This document shows positions 18,602 through 28,371 of a stretch of DNA of 64,000 nt, piece by piece. Both the position numbers and the translations under genes were made by a program. How positions within the stretch are numbered: the first letter of the stretch is position 1; each line of letters opens with the position of its first letter. The notes beneath the pieces were generated by a model that was given only the letters and a program-made list of their open reading frames with translations, had not been told where the DNA came from and did no database searches. Source of the DNA: Seongchinamella unica (GTDB lineage Bacteria > Pseudomonadota > Gammaproteobacteria > Pseudomonadales > Halieaceae); the NCBI RefSeq assembly GCF_004354085.1, contig NZ_SMSE01000004.1:248001-312000 (forward strand), written 5' to 3'.

Positions 18602-18607
18602 TATACT
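18602..18607 (+). promoter_or_regulatory. -10 element of a likely promoter for the DUF1631/GGDEF/EAL gene
   Basis: TATACT at 18602-18607 has TTGAGG at 18580-18585 sixteen bases before it and lies 40 bases before the ATG at 18647, which itself has AGGAG six bases upstream. By eye only. Confidence 0.45.
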
Positions 18608-18646
18608 CCTCGTCGAAAATCCCTTCCATTTCGTTCCAGGAGCGTA

Positions 18647-21600
18647 ATGTCAAACCCCCAACCAGAGCTTTCCAGCCACCAGGCGAACCTGGAACTGGAC
18701 AGCGGGGCCAGACTGTCGGGCCAACTCAATGCCGGTGCCGAGGGCAAGTTGCAACTGGCACAGGTCAAACTGCTGGCAGGTACCGCCGCTGGCGGCAAGG
18801 TCAGTCTGCGAACGGGCATGCAGGCCACCCTCTCCCTGCCCCGGAATGAACAACTGGCACCCGTGGTGGTGCGGATTGACGGCGTCACCGGCGGCATCCT
18901 GAGCCTTTCCCCTGTTGCACCGGACACCGAGGCGGCGCAGCACTGTCTGCAACTGCTGACCGGCCACAGCCCAGGCAGGCCGCGGCGGGGTCACTCCTCA
19001 CTGACCGGTTCCAGCGCCGACAACTCCCGTATCCTCGAACACTTTCACCAGGACTCGGTCGATCAGTTGGCGCGCCTGTTACCGGGCTGGCTGGACGAGA
19101 TGCAGGAGGAAATCCGCACGCTCTCCAGCCGCATCAAACCGGACGAGCACGGCCGCAACCGGATCTACGATGCGGCGATCCTGCTTCGCAGGCGCAAGGA
19201 GGACATCTGCGCGGCGCTGCTGGAGAAGATTGAGGATTATTTCCAGCGCCTGGTCCCGGAGGAAGGCGAGGACGAGTACTGGCAACAGGATATTGAGGAC
19301 CCGGACGAACTGGGCCTGGTCGACCTGGACGAATTCGAGGGACACCTGGCGCTTGACCGCATGGTCGGCCTGGCGGAGGAACTCCACCAGGTTGCCCTGG
19401 AATCTCTGGTGATCCGTGTGGCGACCCTCATCGACCAGGATCCGCTGGCGGTGCGCCTGCCCATACACGCCCGCCAGTTGTGCCGGGCCTTCCAGCAGGC
19501 GATGGAGTCGGTGGGGGTTTCCCCGGAGGCGGCGCCGGTGGTGTTCGAGTATTTTTCGCAACATGTCATTCGGCCGCTGGACACCTATTACCAACCGCTC
19601 AATGAATACCTGGCGGCCAATGACATCCACCCGGACATCGAGAAGCAGATCAGGTCCAAGGGCAGCCTGCTCAAACGCAAGGGTCGGCCCCGACCCACCC
19701 GCAGCAAGCCGGGCGACACCGACGCCAGGCAGCAGGCACAGGACGCGCAATACCTGAGTGATGCCGCGGCAGCACTCAAAAACCGACCCGGAGCTCCTTC
19801 AGCCGCACAATCACCCGCCATGCCCAGGGCGATCGCCGGTCCGGCAAACCTTTATCAGTCGGTGGTCGATGCACTTAACTTCCGCCGCCAGATTGAAGGC
19901 CTGGCTGACGGTGCGGACATCGAGGCCGGCACGCCGGTTAGCGGCACCTGGGATGGCGCCACGGTACCCAGTTCGCAAATCGACCAACAGGCGCTGGCGG
20001 ACGCCCATACCATTGCCCAGGCACTCAGGACCCTGCAGCATGACAACGCCGTGCGCGCTGCGGTCCAGGAGGCAAGTTCGCTGCGGGAGTATTTGGCCGA
20101 ACACCGCGAGCAACTTGGCAGCCTGCGCGACACCAGTGGCCTGACGGCGGACAGCCTCAACCAGCTCGACCTGGTGGACAACCTGTTTGGCACCATCAAG
20201 TCCCAGGTGGATGTCACTGAAGAGCTCAAACCGGCCCTGGCCAACCTGCAGATTCCACTGGCACGGCTGGCACTCCTGGATTCACGTTTTTTCCTCGACA
20301 AGGAGCACTCCGCACGCACCGTAGTCGACAAGCTCTCCAGCCTGGCAACCAGCGCCAATTTTCCCAACCGGGCACTGGAAGACCGCATCAACAGGGTCGT
20401 TGACGACATTGTCGAGCAGTATGAATCCGACAGTTCCGTGTTCGACCGGGCCCTGCAACAGATCGAAAAGCTGACTGAACAGCAGGAACGGGCCCTGTCC
20501 CGCAACATCGAACGGGTGGTGCGTATCCAGGAGGGGCAGGAGAAACTGCAACAGGCGCGTCGGGCCGTGGCCGGGATTATCAACGAGCGTATCCGCCCTC
20601 CGGCGGCGCCGCGGGTGCTGCTGGACCTGGTGGAATCAGGCTGGCGCGACCTGATGGTCCTGACCCACGTCAAGGAAGGCCCCGAGAGCAGCGCCTGGGA
20701 AGACCACATCAAGACCCTCGATCAACTGGCCAGCTGGCTCAACGACAAGCAGGCGGGCAACCTGGATGACGACATGGTCATGCAACTGGGCCTGGAGTCA
20801 GAGACGCTGATCGACATGGTCGAACAGCAGATCACCTCAGCTCTGCCAACCAATGTCACCCACCAGGACGTACTCGCCGAGATACGCGCTATTCTCGCCG
20901 GCAACCTGGCAGTGGATTCCACCGAGATCAGCCACGATGGCGCCGACGATGCCGAAGCGGCAGAAAACCTGCGCGCCCGGGTGGAAGACCTGCCCCGCCT
21001 GCGGCGCTGGGTACGCCGGGTGGAACAGCTGGAAAGAGACAGCTGGCTCACCTACCGGGATAAGCAGGGGCAGAAAAGACGCATGCAGCTGGCCTGGATC
21101 AGCCCGGAAAAAGACCGTTACATTTTTGTCAACGAACGCGGCCAGAAAATCGCTGACTTAAACGCCGTACAGCTTGCACGACAGCTCAGTAAAGGCGTGC
21201 AACCCCCTGCCCCGGCCGACAAGCTTTCAGTGATTGACAAGAGCATGTACCAGACCCTGGAACATGTGCAGAAAACCCTCAGTTTTTCCCGCAACCACGA
21301 CAGCCTCACCAAACTGATCAACCGGGAAACATTTCTCGACCAGATGGGCCGGGCACTGCGCCACGCCCAGCTCAAGAACTCCCAGCATGCCGTGCTGTAC
21401 ATCGATATCGACCAGTTCAGCCTGGTCAACGACATCTACGACGAAGTCAGCGGGGATGCCGTGCTGCTTGAATTCAGCCGCCTGCTGGCCCAGTTGCACG
21501 GCAAAAAGTCGTCTTCCGCCCGTATCGAGGCTGACCAGTTCGCGGTGCTGCTGCTGGATCGCAGCCTGGACCAGGCCGTGCAACTGGCAGAGAAGGTACG

Positions 21601-22597
21601 CCGGGATATCGAGGCCGGCAGTATCGAGATCGATGGCGAAAATGTGTCGTTCACGGTTTCAATCGGCGTCGCCCCTATTGTCGAGTACAGCCCCTCGGTG
21701 GACCAGGTACTGGAGTCAGCGCGCACCTCCATGGAGATTGCCAAGGAACAGGGTCGCAACCGGGTCCAGCGCTACGAGGAGGACCAGGCCCTGGCCAACA
21801 GTTTCAACAGCGACAAGACGCGCACCCGCCAGGACCTGGAGCAGGCGCTGGCCACTGACCGCTTTGTTTTGCGGGCGCAGCCCATCATGCAGGTTGCGGT
21901 TGACGGCAAACAGCCCACCGGGCGTCACTATGAGTTGCTGCTGGGCCTGTCGAATGATGATGGCGGGATCAGCTCGCCGGAAGAGTTTATCCAGAGCGCG
22001 GAGCGCTATGGCTTTATGAACCTGGTCGACCGCTGGGTGGTCAAGGAAGCCTTCAGCTGGGTCAGCCAGCTCATGGATGAAGAAAAGGAAGTGCCCAACC
22101 TGGCAATCAACCTCTCCGGCAGCAGCGTGACCGATAACGACTTCCTGGACTACCTGCTGGAGCAGATTTCAGAATTCGGGGTAGGCACCAGCCACATCTG
22201 CTTCGAGATCACCGAGACCGGCACTATTTCCAACCTGGTCAAGGCGGCGGACTTTGTCCGCGCGTTCCGCAACATCGGCTGTAAATTTTCTATCGACGAC
22301 TTCGGCACCGGACTGGCCAGCCACAACTACCTGCGGGAATTGCCCGTGGACTATGTAAAAATCGATGGCACCTTCATCACCGGCATTCACAAGAACCGGG
22401 CCGACTTCGCCATGGCCCGCTCCATCAACGACCTGGCCCACTTCCTCGGCCAGGAGACCATTGCCGAATCCGTGGAAAACGACCAGATCATCGACAAGCT
22501 GCACGAAATCGGCGTCGACTACCTGCAGGGATGGGGCGTAGGGATGCCCAAACTGCTGGCGGAAGTGACCGAAGACCTGTCGACTCTGGCCAAGTAG
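18647..22597 (+). CDS. PilZ-like/DUF1631/GGDEF/EAL signalling protein
   Basis: A 1316-residue cytoplasmic protein, probably in cyclic-di-GMP signalling. Residues 1-105 resemble a PilZ-type beta barrel. About 125-870 match DUF1631, ending in a RYIFVNERGQKIADL segment typical of that family. A GGDEF domain starts near HDSLTKLINRETF (885), but its active site reads IEADQ (about 958) instead of GGDEF, so cyclase activity should be lost. The EAL domain (about 1065-1310) has YELLLGL in place of YEALLR, keeping the metal-binding Glu, and retains AINLS, FEITETG, DDFGTGLAS and IAESVE, so phosphodiesterase activity is possible. The ATG has AGGAG upstream. The next gene starts six bases after its stop. 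Confidence 0.88.
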   Translation: MSNPQPELSSHQANLELDSGARLSGQLNAGAEGKLQLAQVKLLAGTAAGGKVSLRTGMQATLSLPRNEQLAPVVVRIDGVTGGILSLSPVAPDTEAAQHCLQLLTGHSPGRPRRGHSSLTGSSADNSRILEHFHQDSVDQLARLLPGWLDEMQEEIRTLSSRIKPDEHGRNRIYDAAILLRRRKEDICAALLEKIEDYFQRLVPEEGEDEYWQQDIEDPDELGLVDLDEFEGHLALDRMVGLAEELHQVALESLVIRVATLIDQDPLAVRLPIHARQLCRAFQQAMESVGVSPEAAPVVFEYFSQHVIRPLDTYYQPLNEYLAANDIHPDIEKQIRSKGSLLKRKGRPRPTRSKPGDTDARQQAQDAQYLSDAAAALKNRPGAPSAAQSPAMPRAIAGPANLYQSVVDALNFRRQIEGLADGADIEAGTPVSGTWDGATVPSSQIDQQALADAHTIAQALRTLQHDNAVRAAVQEASSLREYLAEHREQLGSLRDTSGLTADSLNQLDLVDNLFGTIKSQVDVTEELKPALANLQIPLARLALLDSRFFLDKEHSARTVVDKLSSLATSANFPNRALEDRINRVVDDIVEQYESDSSVFDRALQQIEKLTEQQERALSRNIERVVRIQEGQEKLQQARRAVAGIINERIRPPAAPRVLLDLVESGWRDLMVLTHVKEGPESSAWEDHIKTLDQLASWLNDKQAGNLDDDMVMQLGLESETLIDMVEQQITSALPTNVTHQDVLAEIRAILAGNLAVDSTEISHDGADDAEAAENLRARVEDLPRLRRWVRRVEQLERDSWLTYRDKQGQKRRMQLAWISPEKDRYIFVNERGQKIADLNAVQLARQLSKGVQPPAPADKLSVIDKSMYQTLEHVQKTLSFSRNHDSLTKLINRETFLDQMGRALRHAQLKNSQHAVLYIDIDQFSLVNDIYDEVSGDAVLLEFSRLLAQLHGKKSSSARIEADQFAVLLLDRSLDQAVQLAEKVRRDIEAGSIEIDGENVSFTVSIGVAPIVEYSPSVDQVLESARTSMEIAKEQGRNRVQRYEEDQALANSFNSDKTRTRQDLEQALATDRFVLRAQPIMQVAVDGKQPTGRHYELLLGLSNDDGGISSPEEFIQSAERYGFMNLVDRWVVKEAFSWVSQLMDEEKEVPNLAINLSGSSVTDNDFLDYLLEQISEFGVGTSHICFEITETGTISNLVKAADFVRAFRNIGCKFSIDDFGTGLASHNYLRELPVDYVKIDGTFITGIHKNRADFAMARSINDLAHFLGQETIAESVENDQIIDKLHEIGVDYLQGWGVGMPKLLAEVTEDLSTLAK

Positions 22598-22602
22598 ACC
22601 CA

Positions 22603-23769
22603 ATGGCTATCCCGATCCCCGATTCCCGCTACGATCAGTTGCTGGGACTTATTTACCAGGGCCCCCTGGAAGAGCTTCCCTGGCAAAGTGCCCTGCCACT
22701 GCTGCGCTCTCTGTTCGATGCCCAGGTGGCCTCCCTGGTACTGCGCCCCCCCTCGGCTGAAGACCGGGGTGCGATCCTCAACTGCGTCCGTCCCGAAGCG
22801 GGCCACAGCGGCGACGACCTCGCAGACCCTGAAGCCTGGCAGGCCGCCTCCTACCGCGAGGAGTTTTTCTCCCTCGACCCCTTCGTCAACCTGCCACCGG
22901 ACAAGGTGGTCACTCTTGAGGACATGCTGCCGGACGCGGAACTGATCGACTCGGAGTACTATCGGCAGTACCTGCAACCGGTTGACCTGTTTCGCATTCT
23001 CGGCGTGGACACGGTGGAACCGGGGGGTATGGTGGCCCGCCTGCGCTTTTCCCGGCGCAAGCCCGAGGCCAGTTTCAGCCAGGAAGAGCGACGCCTGCTG
23101 GAGTTGATTACACCGCACCTGCGACGGGCGATACAGATCTACGCCACCCTCAACCGCACCATCTCCGAGCGCGATGTGTATGCGGGCGCGGTTGCCCAAC
23201 TGGCAATGGCCAGCATTATTCTCGACGAGCAGGCCAGGGTGCTGAGCGCCAACCCGGTAGCCCAGGCCCTGCTGGACGAGGCGGACGGGCTGTCCCTGCG
23301 GGGCGAACGGCTGCACATTGAAGGGCGGGATATCAACAAGGAACTGCAGCAGGCGGTGGCCAGTATCGTCCGCGCCCAGCATCAGGGCGAAACCTCTGTG
23401 GTAAAAGCACTGCGAGTGCCTCGTTCCTCCGGGCGCTCGGACCTGGGCCTGGTGGTGAGGCCGGTACCGGTCTCCGAGTGGAGTGAAGGCCAGTCCAGCC
23501 CCAGCGCGGCCATATTCATCTCCGATCCCGATCTCCATGAGTCCGCCTCCAGGCAGACGCTGGCGGAGCTGTTCGGCCTGACACCGGCGGAGGCCAACCT
23601 GGCGATATTGCTGGCGCGGGGCCTCAGTCTCGCCGAAGCCTCGACCGCGCAGACGATTTCCCAACACACCGCCCGGGCCCAGCTGAAATCCATCTTTGCC
23701 AAAACCGGCGTCTCCCGCCAGGCGGAACTGGTACGCCTGATTATCAAAAGCGTGGCCTCCCTGGGCTGA
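22603..23769 (+). CDS. LuxR-type helix-turn-helix regulator
   Basis: A 388-residue protein with a PAS-like middle (LAMASIILDEQARVLSANPVAQALL) and a C-terminal LuxR/GerE DNA-binding domain: FGLTPAEANLAILLARGLSLAEAS...HTARAQLKSIFAKTGVSRQAELVRLI. The N-terminal 190 residues form an unassigned sensor region with many acidic residues. The start at ATG 22603, five bases after the stop of the GGDEF/EAL gene, gives a sensible N-terminus; a longer form would begin inside that gene. The close spacing suggests cotranscription, so it may relay or respond to the same signal. The ligand is unknown. Confidence 0.85.
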   Translation: MAIPIPDSRYDQLLGLIYQGPLEELPWQSALPLLRSLFDAQVASLVLRPPSAEDRGAILNCVRPEAGHSGDDLADPEAWQAASYREEFFSLDPFVNLPPDKVVTLEDMLPDAELIDSEYYRQYLQPVDLFRILGVDTVEPGGMVARLRFSRRKPEASFSQEERRLLELITPHLRRAIQIYATLNRTISERDVYAGAVAQLAMASIILDEQARVLSANPVAQALLDEADGLSLRGERLHIEGRDINKELQQAVASIVRAQHQGETSVVKALRVPRSSGRSDLGLVVRPVPVSEWSEGQSSPSAAIFISDPDLHESASRQTLAELFGLTPAEANLAILLARGLSLAEASTAQTISQHTARAQLKSIFAKTGVSRQAELVRLIIKSVASLG

Positions 23770-23787
23770 GACCGGCTTCACCCTCGC

Positions 23788-23801
23788 TTGACGCAGATCA
23801 A
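23788..23801 (+). promoter_or_regulatory. FNR/ANR box upstream of hemN
   Basis: TTGACGCAGATCAA differs from the consensus TTGATnnnnATCAA at one base. A TATCTT -10-like element at 23824-23829 follows, so the box centre lies about 41.5 bases before the predicted start of transcription (near 23836), the class II activator position. This also argues that hemN translation begins at 23860 and not upstream. Confidence 0.75.
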
Positions 23802-23859
23802 CACGGACGGGGGCACTCGCTGTTATCTTGCGCCCATTGACCGCCATAGTTGTATCCCG

Positions 23860-25287
23860 ATGACCATCATTCACAAACAACTCGCAGATATACCCGCCCG
23901 ACACCAGGCGGACATGGAGCTGGCCAAGAAGTACGCGTGCCAGGGCCCACGTTATACGTCCTATCCCACGGCGCCCCAGTTTCGCGGGGACTTTCCGCTG
24001 ACGGAATACCGCGCCTGGCAAGCGAGCGATGGTGAGCACCGGCAGGCTCCGCTGTCACTCTACCTGCACCTGCCCTTCTGCCACGACATCTGCTATTACT
24101 GCGCCTGTAACAAGATTGTGACGCGCAAGAAAAATGTCGCCCAGGACTACCTTGGCAGGCTGCAGCGGGAAATTTCCATGCAGGCGGAACTGGTCGGCAG
24201 GCAGCGCGCCATCACCCAGATGCACTGGGGCGGTGGCACACCGACCTACCTGGACCACGCCCAAATCACCGAATTGATGCATATACTGGCCAGCAACTTC
24301 AACCTGCTGGACAAGGGTTACCGGGAGTACTCGATCGAAATCGATCCGCGCACCGTCGACACCGCGACCATCGCCCTGCTCAAGGGCGTGGGTTTCAACC
24401 GAATCAGCCTGGGCATCCAGGACTTCGATCCGCTGGTGCAGAAATCGGTCAATCGCGTCCAGCCCTACCGGCAGGTTGCGACACTGGTGGAATCTATTCG
24501 CGCCCACGGTTTCCGTTCCCTCAGTTTCGACCTGATTTACGGCCTGCCCCACCAGGATCGCCATACGATGACGGAGACCCTGCGCCGGGTTATCGAACTG
24601 AGGCCGGATCGCGTCGCCTGCTACAACTACGCCCACCTGCCCGAGCGTTTTTCGAGCCAGCGGGCCATCGATCGGCTGACCCTTCCCGAACCCGATGAAA
24701 AACTGCTGTTGCATGAAATCATCAGCCACACACTGCAGGCAGCCGGTTATATCCACATCGGCATGGACCACTACGTGTTGCCGGAGGACGAACTGGCCCT
24801 CGCCCAGCGCGAAGGCAGGCTGCAACGAAATTTCCAGGGCTACTCCCTGCACATGGCCGACGATCTGCTGGGGCTGGGGGTGTCCGCCATCAGCCAGCTC
24901 GGCGATTACTACCTGCAGAATGAGCGCGAACTGGACAACTACTACCAGATGCTGGACGCGGGACAGCTTCCCATTACCCGGGGCTGCCAGGTTAATGCCG
25001 ACGATAAGCTGCGCCGGCACATCATCATGAGCCTGATCTCGGAGCTGCACCTGGACATCGGCGACTGTAATCGTCAGTTCGATATAGACTTTAGTCGAAT
25101 GTTTGCCGGCGAACTGGCGCAACTTGCCCCCATGGCAGAGGATGGGCTGCTGGAAATCACTGCCGACAAGATAGCCGTTACCGGGCGCGGCCGGCCCTTC
25201 CTGCGCAATATCTGTATGCCTTTTGACGCCTACCTGGGGGCCCACAAGGGCGACGAACCGGCTCCGAAATTCTCAGCCACGGTCTGA
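23860..25287 (+). CDS. hemN: Oxygen-independent coproporphyrinogen III oxidase
   Basis: Radical SAM enzyme that decarboxylates coproporphyrinogen III to protoporphyrinogen IX without oxygen, in haem synthesis. Seen are GPRYTSYPTAPQF at 29-41, the cluster motif CHDICYYC (Cys 74, 78, 81) followed by ACNKIVTR, HWGGGTPTYL, DLIYGLPHQ, YAHLPERF, and the C-terminal RNICMPFDAYL. With the ATG at 23860 it has 475 residues, close to the family's 457. The codons upstream of it overlap an FNR box. The gene sits directly before fnr and the cbb3 oxidase genes. Confidence 0.95.
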   Translation: MTIIHKQLADIPARHQADMELAKKYACQGPRYTSYPTAPQFRGDFPLTEYRAWQASDGEHRQAPLSLYLHLPFCHDICYYCACNKIVTRKKNVAQDYLGRLQREISMQAELVGRQRAITQMHWGGGTPTYLDHAQITELMHILASNFNLLDKGYREYSIEIDPRTVDTATIALLKGVGFNRISLGIQDFDPLVQKSVNRVQPYRQVATLVESIRAHGFRSLSFDLIYGLPHQDRHTMTETLRRVIELRPDRVACYNYAHLPERFSSQRAIDRLTLPEPDEKLLLHEIISHTLQAAGYIHIGMDHYVLPEDELALAQREGRLQRNFQGYSLHMADDLLGLGVSAISQLGDYYLQNERELDNYYQMLDAGQLPITRGCQVNADDKLRRHIIMSLISELHLDIGDCNRQFDIDFSRMFAGELAQLAPMAEDGLLEITADKIAVTGRGRPFLRNICMPFDAYLGAHKGDEPAPKFSATV

Positions 25288-25331
25288 GTCAGACCCAAAA
25301 ATTTCCATTACAGGCCGGCGGGAATTTCGAC

Positions 25332-25337
25332 TATAAT
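25332..25337 (+). promoter_or_regulatory. -10 element of a likely sigma-70 promoter for fnr
   Basis: A perfect TATAAT at 25332-25337 lies 28 bases before the fnr start; a weak -35 (TTACAG, 25308-25313) is 18 bases further up. No FNR box is seen here, so fnr itself may be constitutive. Confidence 0.5.
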
Positions 25338-25365
25338 CTCCCCAGAGCAATGCCAGGGGAAGCAT

Positions 25366-26121
25366 GTGACAATTCATCTCTCTCAATCCGAGAGCCAGGC
25401 TCAAAAGCCCTGCAACCATGATTACCAGGCCAATTGTGGCAACTGTCGCCTGAACAGCATCTGCCTGCCGCTGGCCCTGGAAAGTGACGACGTACAGCAA
25501 CTGGACGACATCATCCAGCGCAGCAAGCCGCTACAGAAAAACCAGCACCTGTACCGCGAGGGAGACGAATTCCAGTCGGTATTCGCGGTACGCTCGGGCA
25601 CCCTGAAAGCCTACAAAACCACCGACGACGGCCGTGAACAGGTCACCGGGTTTTACTTCCCCGGAGAAATCCTCGGCATGGACGGCATCAGCAACAACAC
25701 CCATGCCTCCTCCGCCAAGGCGCTGGAGACCGCTGCCATTTGCGAAATTCCCTTCACTTCCCTGGAAAAACTCAGCGCGCTGATGCCCAACCTGCAGCGG
25801 CACTTCTTCCAGTTGATGAGCCACGAAATCACCGAAGACCAGCAGCTGATTACCCTGCTCAGCAAGAATTCAGCCGATGAGCGCGTTGCCGCCCTGATGC
25901 TCAGTATTTCCACCCGCAACGCCCGGCGCAAGCTCAGCCCCACCCAGTTCCGCCTGCCCATGTCCCGAGTTGATATCGGCAACTACCTGGGCCTGACGGT
26001 TGAGACCGTGTCACGGGTGTTCAGTCGCATGCAGAAACTGGAATTGCTGCGGGTAGACAACAAGGAAATAGAAATTCTTGATCCGCAGGGCCTGCGGAAG
26101 ATGGCAAACCTGGGCAACTGA
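25366..26121 (+). CDS. fnr: FNR/ANR-type oxygen-sensing transcription regulator
   Basis: CRP-family regulator that senses oxygen with a [4Fe-4S] cluster and activates genes when oxygen is low. The N-terminal cysteines are Cys16, Cys24, Cys27 and Cys33, and the fourth ligand is Cys126 (AICEIPF). The ICLPLAL segment after the cluster cysteines is typical. A cyclic-nucleotide-fold domain spans about 45-160, then the helix-turn-helix VDIGNYLGLTVETVSRVFSRM, whose E-x-x-S-R contacts read TTGAT half-sites. The start is GTG 25366 with AGGGGA five bases upstream. Three matching boxes lie in this window (hemN, cco, ompW). Confidence 0.95.
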   Translation: MTIHLSQSESQAQKPCNHDYQANCGNCRLNSICLPLALESDDVQQLDDIIQRSKPLQKNQHLYREGDEFQSVFAVRSGTLKAYKTTDDGREQVTGFYFPGEILGMDGISNNTHASSAKALETAAICEIPFTSLEKLSALMPNLQRHFFQLMSHEITEDQQLITLLSKNSADERVAALMLSISTRNARRKLSPTQFRLPMSRVDIGNYLGLTVETVSRVFSRMQKLELLRVDNKEIEILDPQGLRKMANLGN

Positions 26122-26142
26122 TCCTGCCCCTCTTGGGCAGGA
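26122..26142 (+). terminator. Hairpin right after fnr
   Basis: TCCTGCCC and GGGCAGGA pair perfectly around a five-base loop, immediately after the fnr stop codon. The following sequence has only a weak T content, so termination may be partial. Confidence 0.55.
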
Positions 26143-26174
26143 GTTAGTGTCGCCAGGCACTGAATTCTGCGGCC

Positions 26175-26188
26175 TTGATTCACATCAA
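26175..26188 (+). promoter_or_regulatory. Perfect FNR box and class II promoter for the cbb3 block
   Basis: TTGATTCACATCAA matches the consensus fully. TAGAAT at 26210-26215 is at -10 spacing, putting the box centre about 41.5 bases before a start near 26223. The first gene downstream is the Yip1-family gene at 26261, then ccoN. Confidence 0.85.
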
Positions 26189-26260
26189 GGTGATCCGGCT
26201 CGAAGGAACTAGAATGCGAGCACACAACAATCAGAGTAGCTTTGGGGAGACCATATCCTA

Positions 26261-26860
26261 ATGATTCAGCACACCTTTGGCTTGCTAGTGAAGCCCAGTT
26301 CCCAGTGGAAGACTATCAGCGAGCTATCCGAGAGTTCGTTCAGGACCCTGCTGCTGTACCCCTGGATTCTGGCACTCATTCCCGCAGTGGCCTGGTATTA
26401 CGGCACAACCAACGTTGGCTGGACAGTCGGCGACGGCGAGTCAATCAGGTTAACCAAGGACAGTGCAATGACCATATGCGTCCTGTTCTACATCACCCAG
26501 GTGGTGTGCCTGTCTGCAATCGGTTACTTCATCCACTGGATGTCAGATACCTACGGCGCAGAATCCACCATTACCAAGGGGATCATTATCGCGTCACTGT
26601 CGGCGACCCCCATGTTCCTGTTTGGCGCCGTCGGCTTTTACCCGATCCTCTGGCTGGATCTGCTGATTGGTATCGTCGCGGTTTCCTGGGCGGTCTACCT
26701 GATGTACCTGGGCATTCCCATCGTCATGGATATACCGGAGGAGCGTGGCTTCCTGTTTTCCAGTGCCGTCATGGGGGTCGCGCTGGTCATCCTGATCTGC
26801 CTGATGGTGGGCGCGGTCATTCTCTGGGACTTTGGTGCGGCTCCGGCCTTCACCGACTGA
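26261..26860 (+). CDS. Yip1-family membrane protein
   Basis: A 199-residue inner-membrane protein with about five hydrophobic segments (near residues 32-46, 70-88, 106-125, 130-152 and 165-188). It begins with FGLLVKPSSQWKTI, the usual opening of bacterial Yip1/YIPF-domain proteins. It lies between the FNR promoter and ccoN, 57 bases before ccoN, and so should be transcribed with the oxidase when oxygen is low. A role in oxidase assembly or membrane adaptation is a guess; this gene is not one of the usual cco accessory genes I know. Confidence 0.75.
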   Translation: MIQHTFGLLVKPSSQWKTISELSESSFRTLLLYPWILALIPAVAWYYGTTNVGWTVGDGESIRLTKDSAMTICVLFYITQVVCLSAIGYFIHWMSDTYGAESTITKGIIIASLSATPMFLFGAVGFYPILWLDLLIGIVAVSWAVYLMYLGIPIVMDIPEERGFLFSSAVMGVALVILICLMVGAVILWDFGAAPAFTD

Positions 26861-26917
26861 CCCGGCACCGGCACACATCGACAACGAGTTTTTCTTGAAT
26901 CTTAATGGACATAAACC

Positions 26918-28357
26918 ATGAGCGAGCTTAATTCCGCACTGGAACATCCGACCTACAACTACAAGGTGGTGCGCCAGTTTGCCGTAATGACAGTGGTCTG
27001 GGGCATCGTCGGCATGCTGGTTGGCGTGTTGATCGCAGCCCAGCTGGCCTGGCCTGCCCTCAATATGGGGGTTGAATGGCTTCACTTCGGCCGACTTCGC
27101 CCCCTGCACACCAACGCCGTGATTTTCGCCTTCGGCGGATGCGCCCTGTTTGCAACGTCTTACTACATCGTGCAGCGGACCTGCCAGGTACGGCTGATCT
27201 CAGACGGGCTGGCCGCGATGACCTTCTGGGGCTGGCAACTGGTTATTCTGTGCGCGGCGATTTCGCTGCCTATGGGATGGACCAGCGGCAAGGAATACGC
27301 CGAGTTGGAGTGGCCTATCGACCTGCTGATTACCGTGGTTTGGGTGCTCTACGCCATCGTCTTCTTCGGCACCATCATCAAGCGCAAGGTCAAGCACATC
27401 TACGTGGCAAACTGGTTCCTGGGCTCGTTTATCATCACCGTGGCAGTGCTACACATCATGAACAGCATGGCCATCCCGGTTGCTGCCACCAAGTCCTACT
27501 CGGTCTATGCCGGCACCGTCGACGCCATGGTTCAGTGGTGGTACGGCCACAACGCGGTGGGCTTTTTCCTGACCGCCGGCTTCCTCGGCATGATGTACTA
27601 CTTTGTCCCCAAGCAGGCCGAGCGCCCGGTATATTCCTATCGCCTGTCCATCGTCCACTTCTGGGCGCTGGTCGCGGTCTATATCTGGGCAGGACCTCAC
27701 CACCTCCATTACACCGCTCTTCCTGACTGGGCCCAGAGCCTGGGTATGGTGATGTCGCTGATCCTGCTGGCACCCTCCTGGGGCGGCATGATCAACGGCA
27801 TGATGACCCTGTCGGGCGCCTGGCACAAACTGCGGACCGATCCCATCCTGCGCTTCCTCGTCGTCAGCCTGTCGTTCTACGGAATGTCCACCTTTGAAGG
27901 CCCGATGATGTCGATCAAGACGGTCAACGCCCTGTCTCATTACACTGACTGGACCATTGGCCACGTGCACTCCGGGGCCCTTGGCTGGGTCGCGATGATT
28001 TCCATCGGCTGCCTGTATCACCTGTTCCCCATCCTGTTTGGCAAGGAGCGCATGTACAGCATCAGCCTGATCAACACCCACTTCTGGATGTCCACCATCG
28101 GCACGGTTCTGTATATCGCCTCAATGTGGGTGAACGGCATCATGCAGGGCCTGATGTGGCGCGCCTACAACCAGGACGGCACGCTGACCTACAGTTTCGT
28201 CGAGTCGGTAGCGGCCAGCTACCCCGGCTATGTGGTGCGGGTACTGGGTGGTGCCATTTTCTTCGCCGGCATGCTGGTGATGGCCTACAACGTGTACATG
28301 ACTGCCCGCAAGGATGTTGAAGCCCAGCCGGCACCTGCTGCCGCCAGCGTGGCCTGA
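26918..28357 (+). CDS. ccoN: cbb3 cytochrome c oxidase subunit I
   Basis: Catalytic subunit of the high-affinity cbb3 oxidase, which reduces oxygen to water and pumps protons. It has 479 residues and twelve hydrophobic segments. Haem and copper ligands are visible: His64 in [10 protein letters not shown], His about 211 in [10 protein letters not shown] with its cross-linked Tyr expected further on, the His pair in [13 protein letters not shown] about 260, and the HVHSGALGW histidines about 350. First of ccoNOQP; the next gene begins 14 bases on with GGAG. Confidence 0.97.
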   Translation: MSELNSALEHPTYNYKVVRQFAVMTVVWGIVGMLVGVLIAAQLAWPALNMGVEWLHFGRLRPLHTNAVIFAFGGCALFATSYYIVQRTCQVRLISDGLAAMTFWGWQLVILCAAISLPMGWTSGKEYAELEWPIDLLITVVWVLYAIVFFGTIIKRKVKHIYVANWFLGSFIITVAVLHIMNSMAIPVAATKSYSVYAGTVDAMVQWWYGHNAVGFFLTAGFLGMMYYFVPKQAERPVYSYRLSIVHFWALVAVYIWAGPHHLHYTALPDWAQSLGMVMSLILLAPSWGGMINGMMTLSGAWHKLRTDPILRFLVVSLSFYGMSTFEGPMMSIKTVNALSHYTDWTIGHVHSGALGWVAMISIGCLYHLFPILFGKERMYSISLINTHFWMSTIGTVLYIASMWVNGIMQGLMWRAYNQDGTLTYSFVESVAASYPGYVVRVLGGAIFFAGMLVMAYNVYMTARKDVEAQPAPAAASVA

Positions 28358-28371
28358 GGAGCGACAAGACT

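Noticed and set aside
21298-21790. Active diguanylate cyclase in the DUF1631 protein.
   Set aside because: The catalytic GGDEF loop is replaced by IEADQ, which removes the metal- and GTP-binding glycines and acids.
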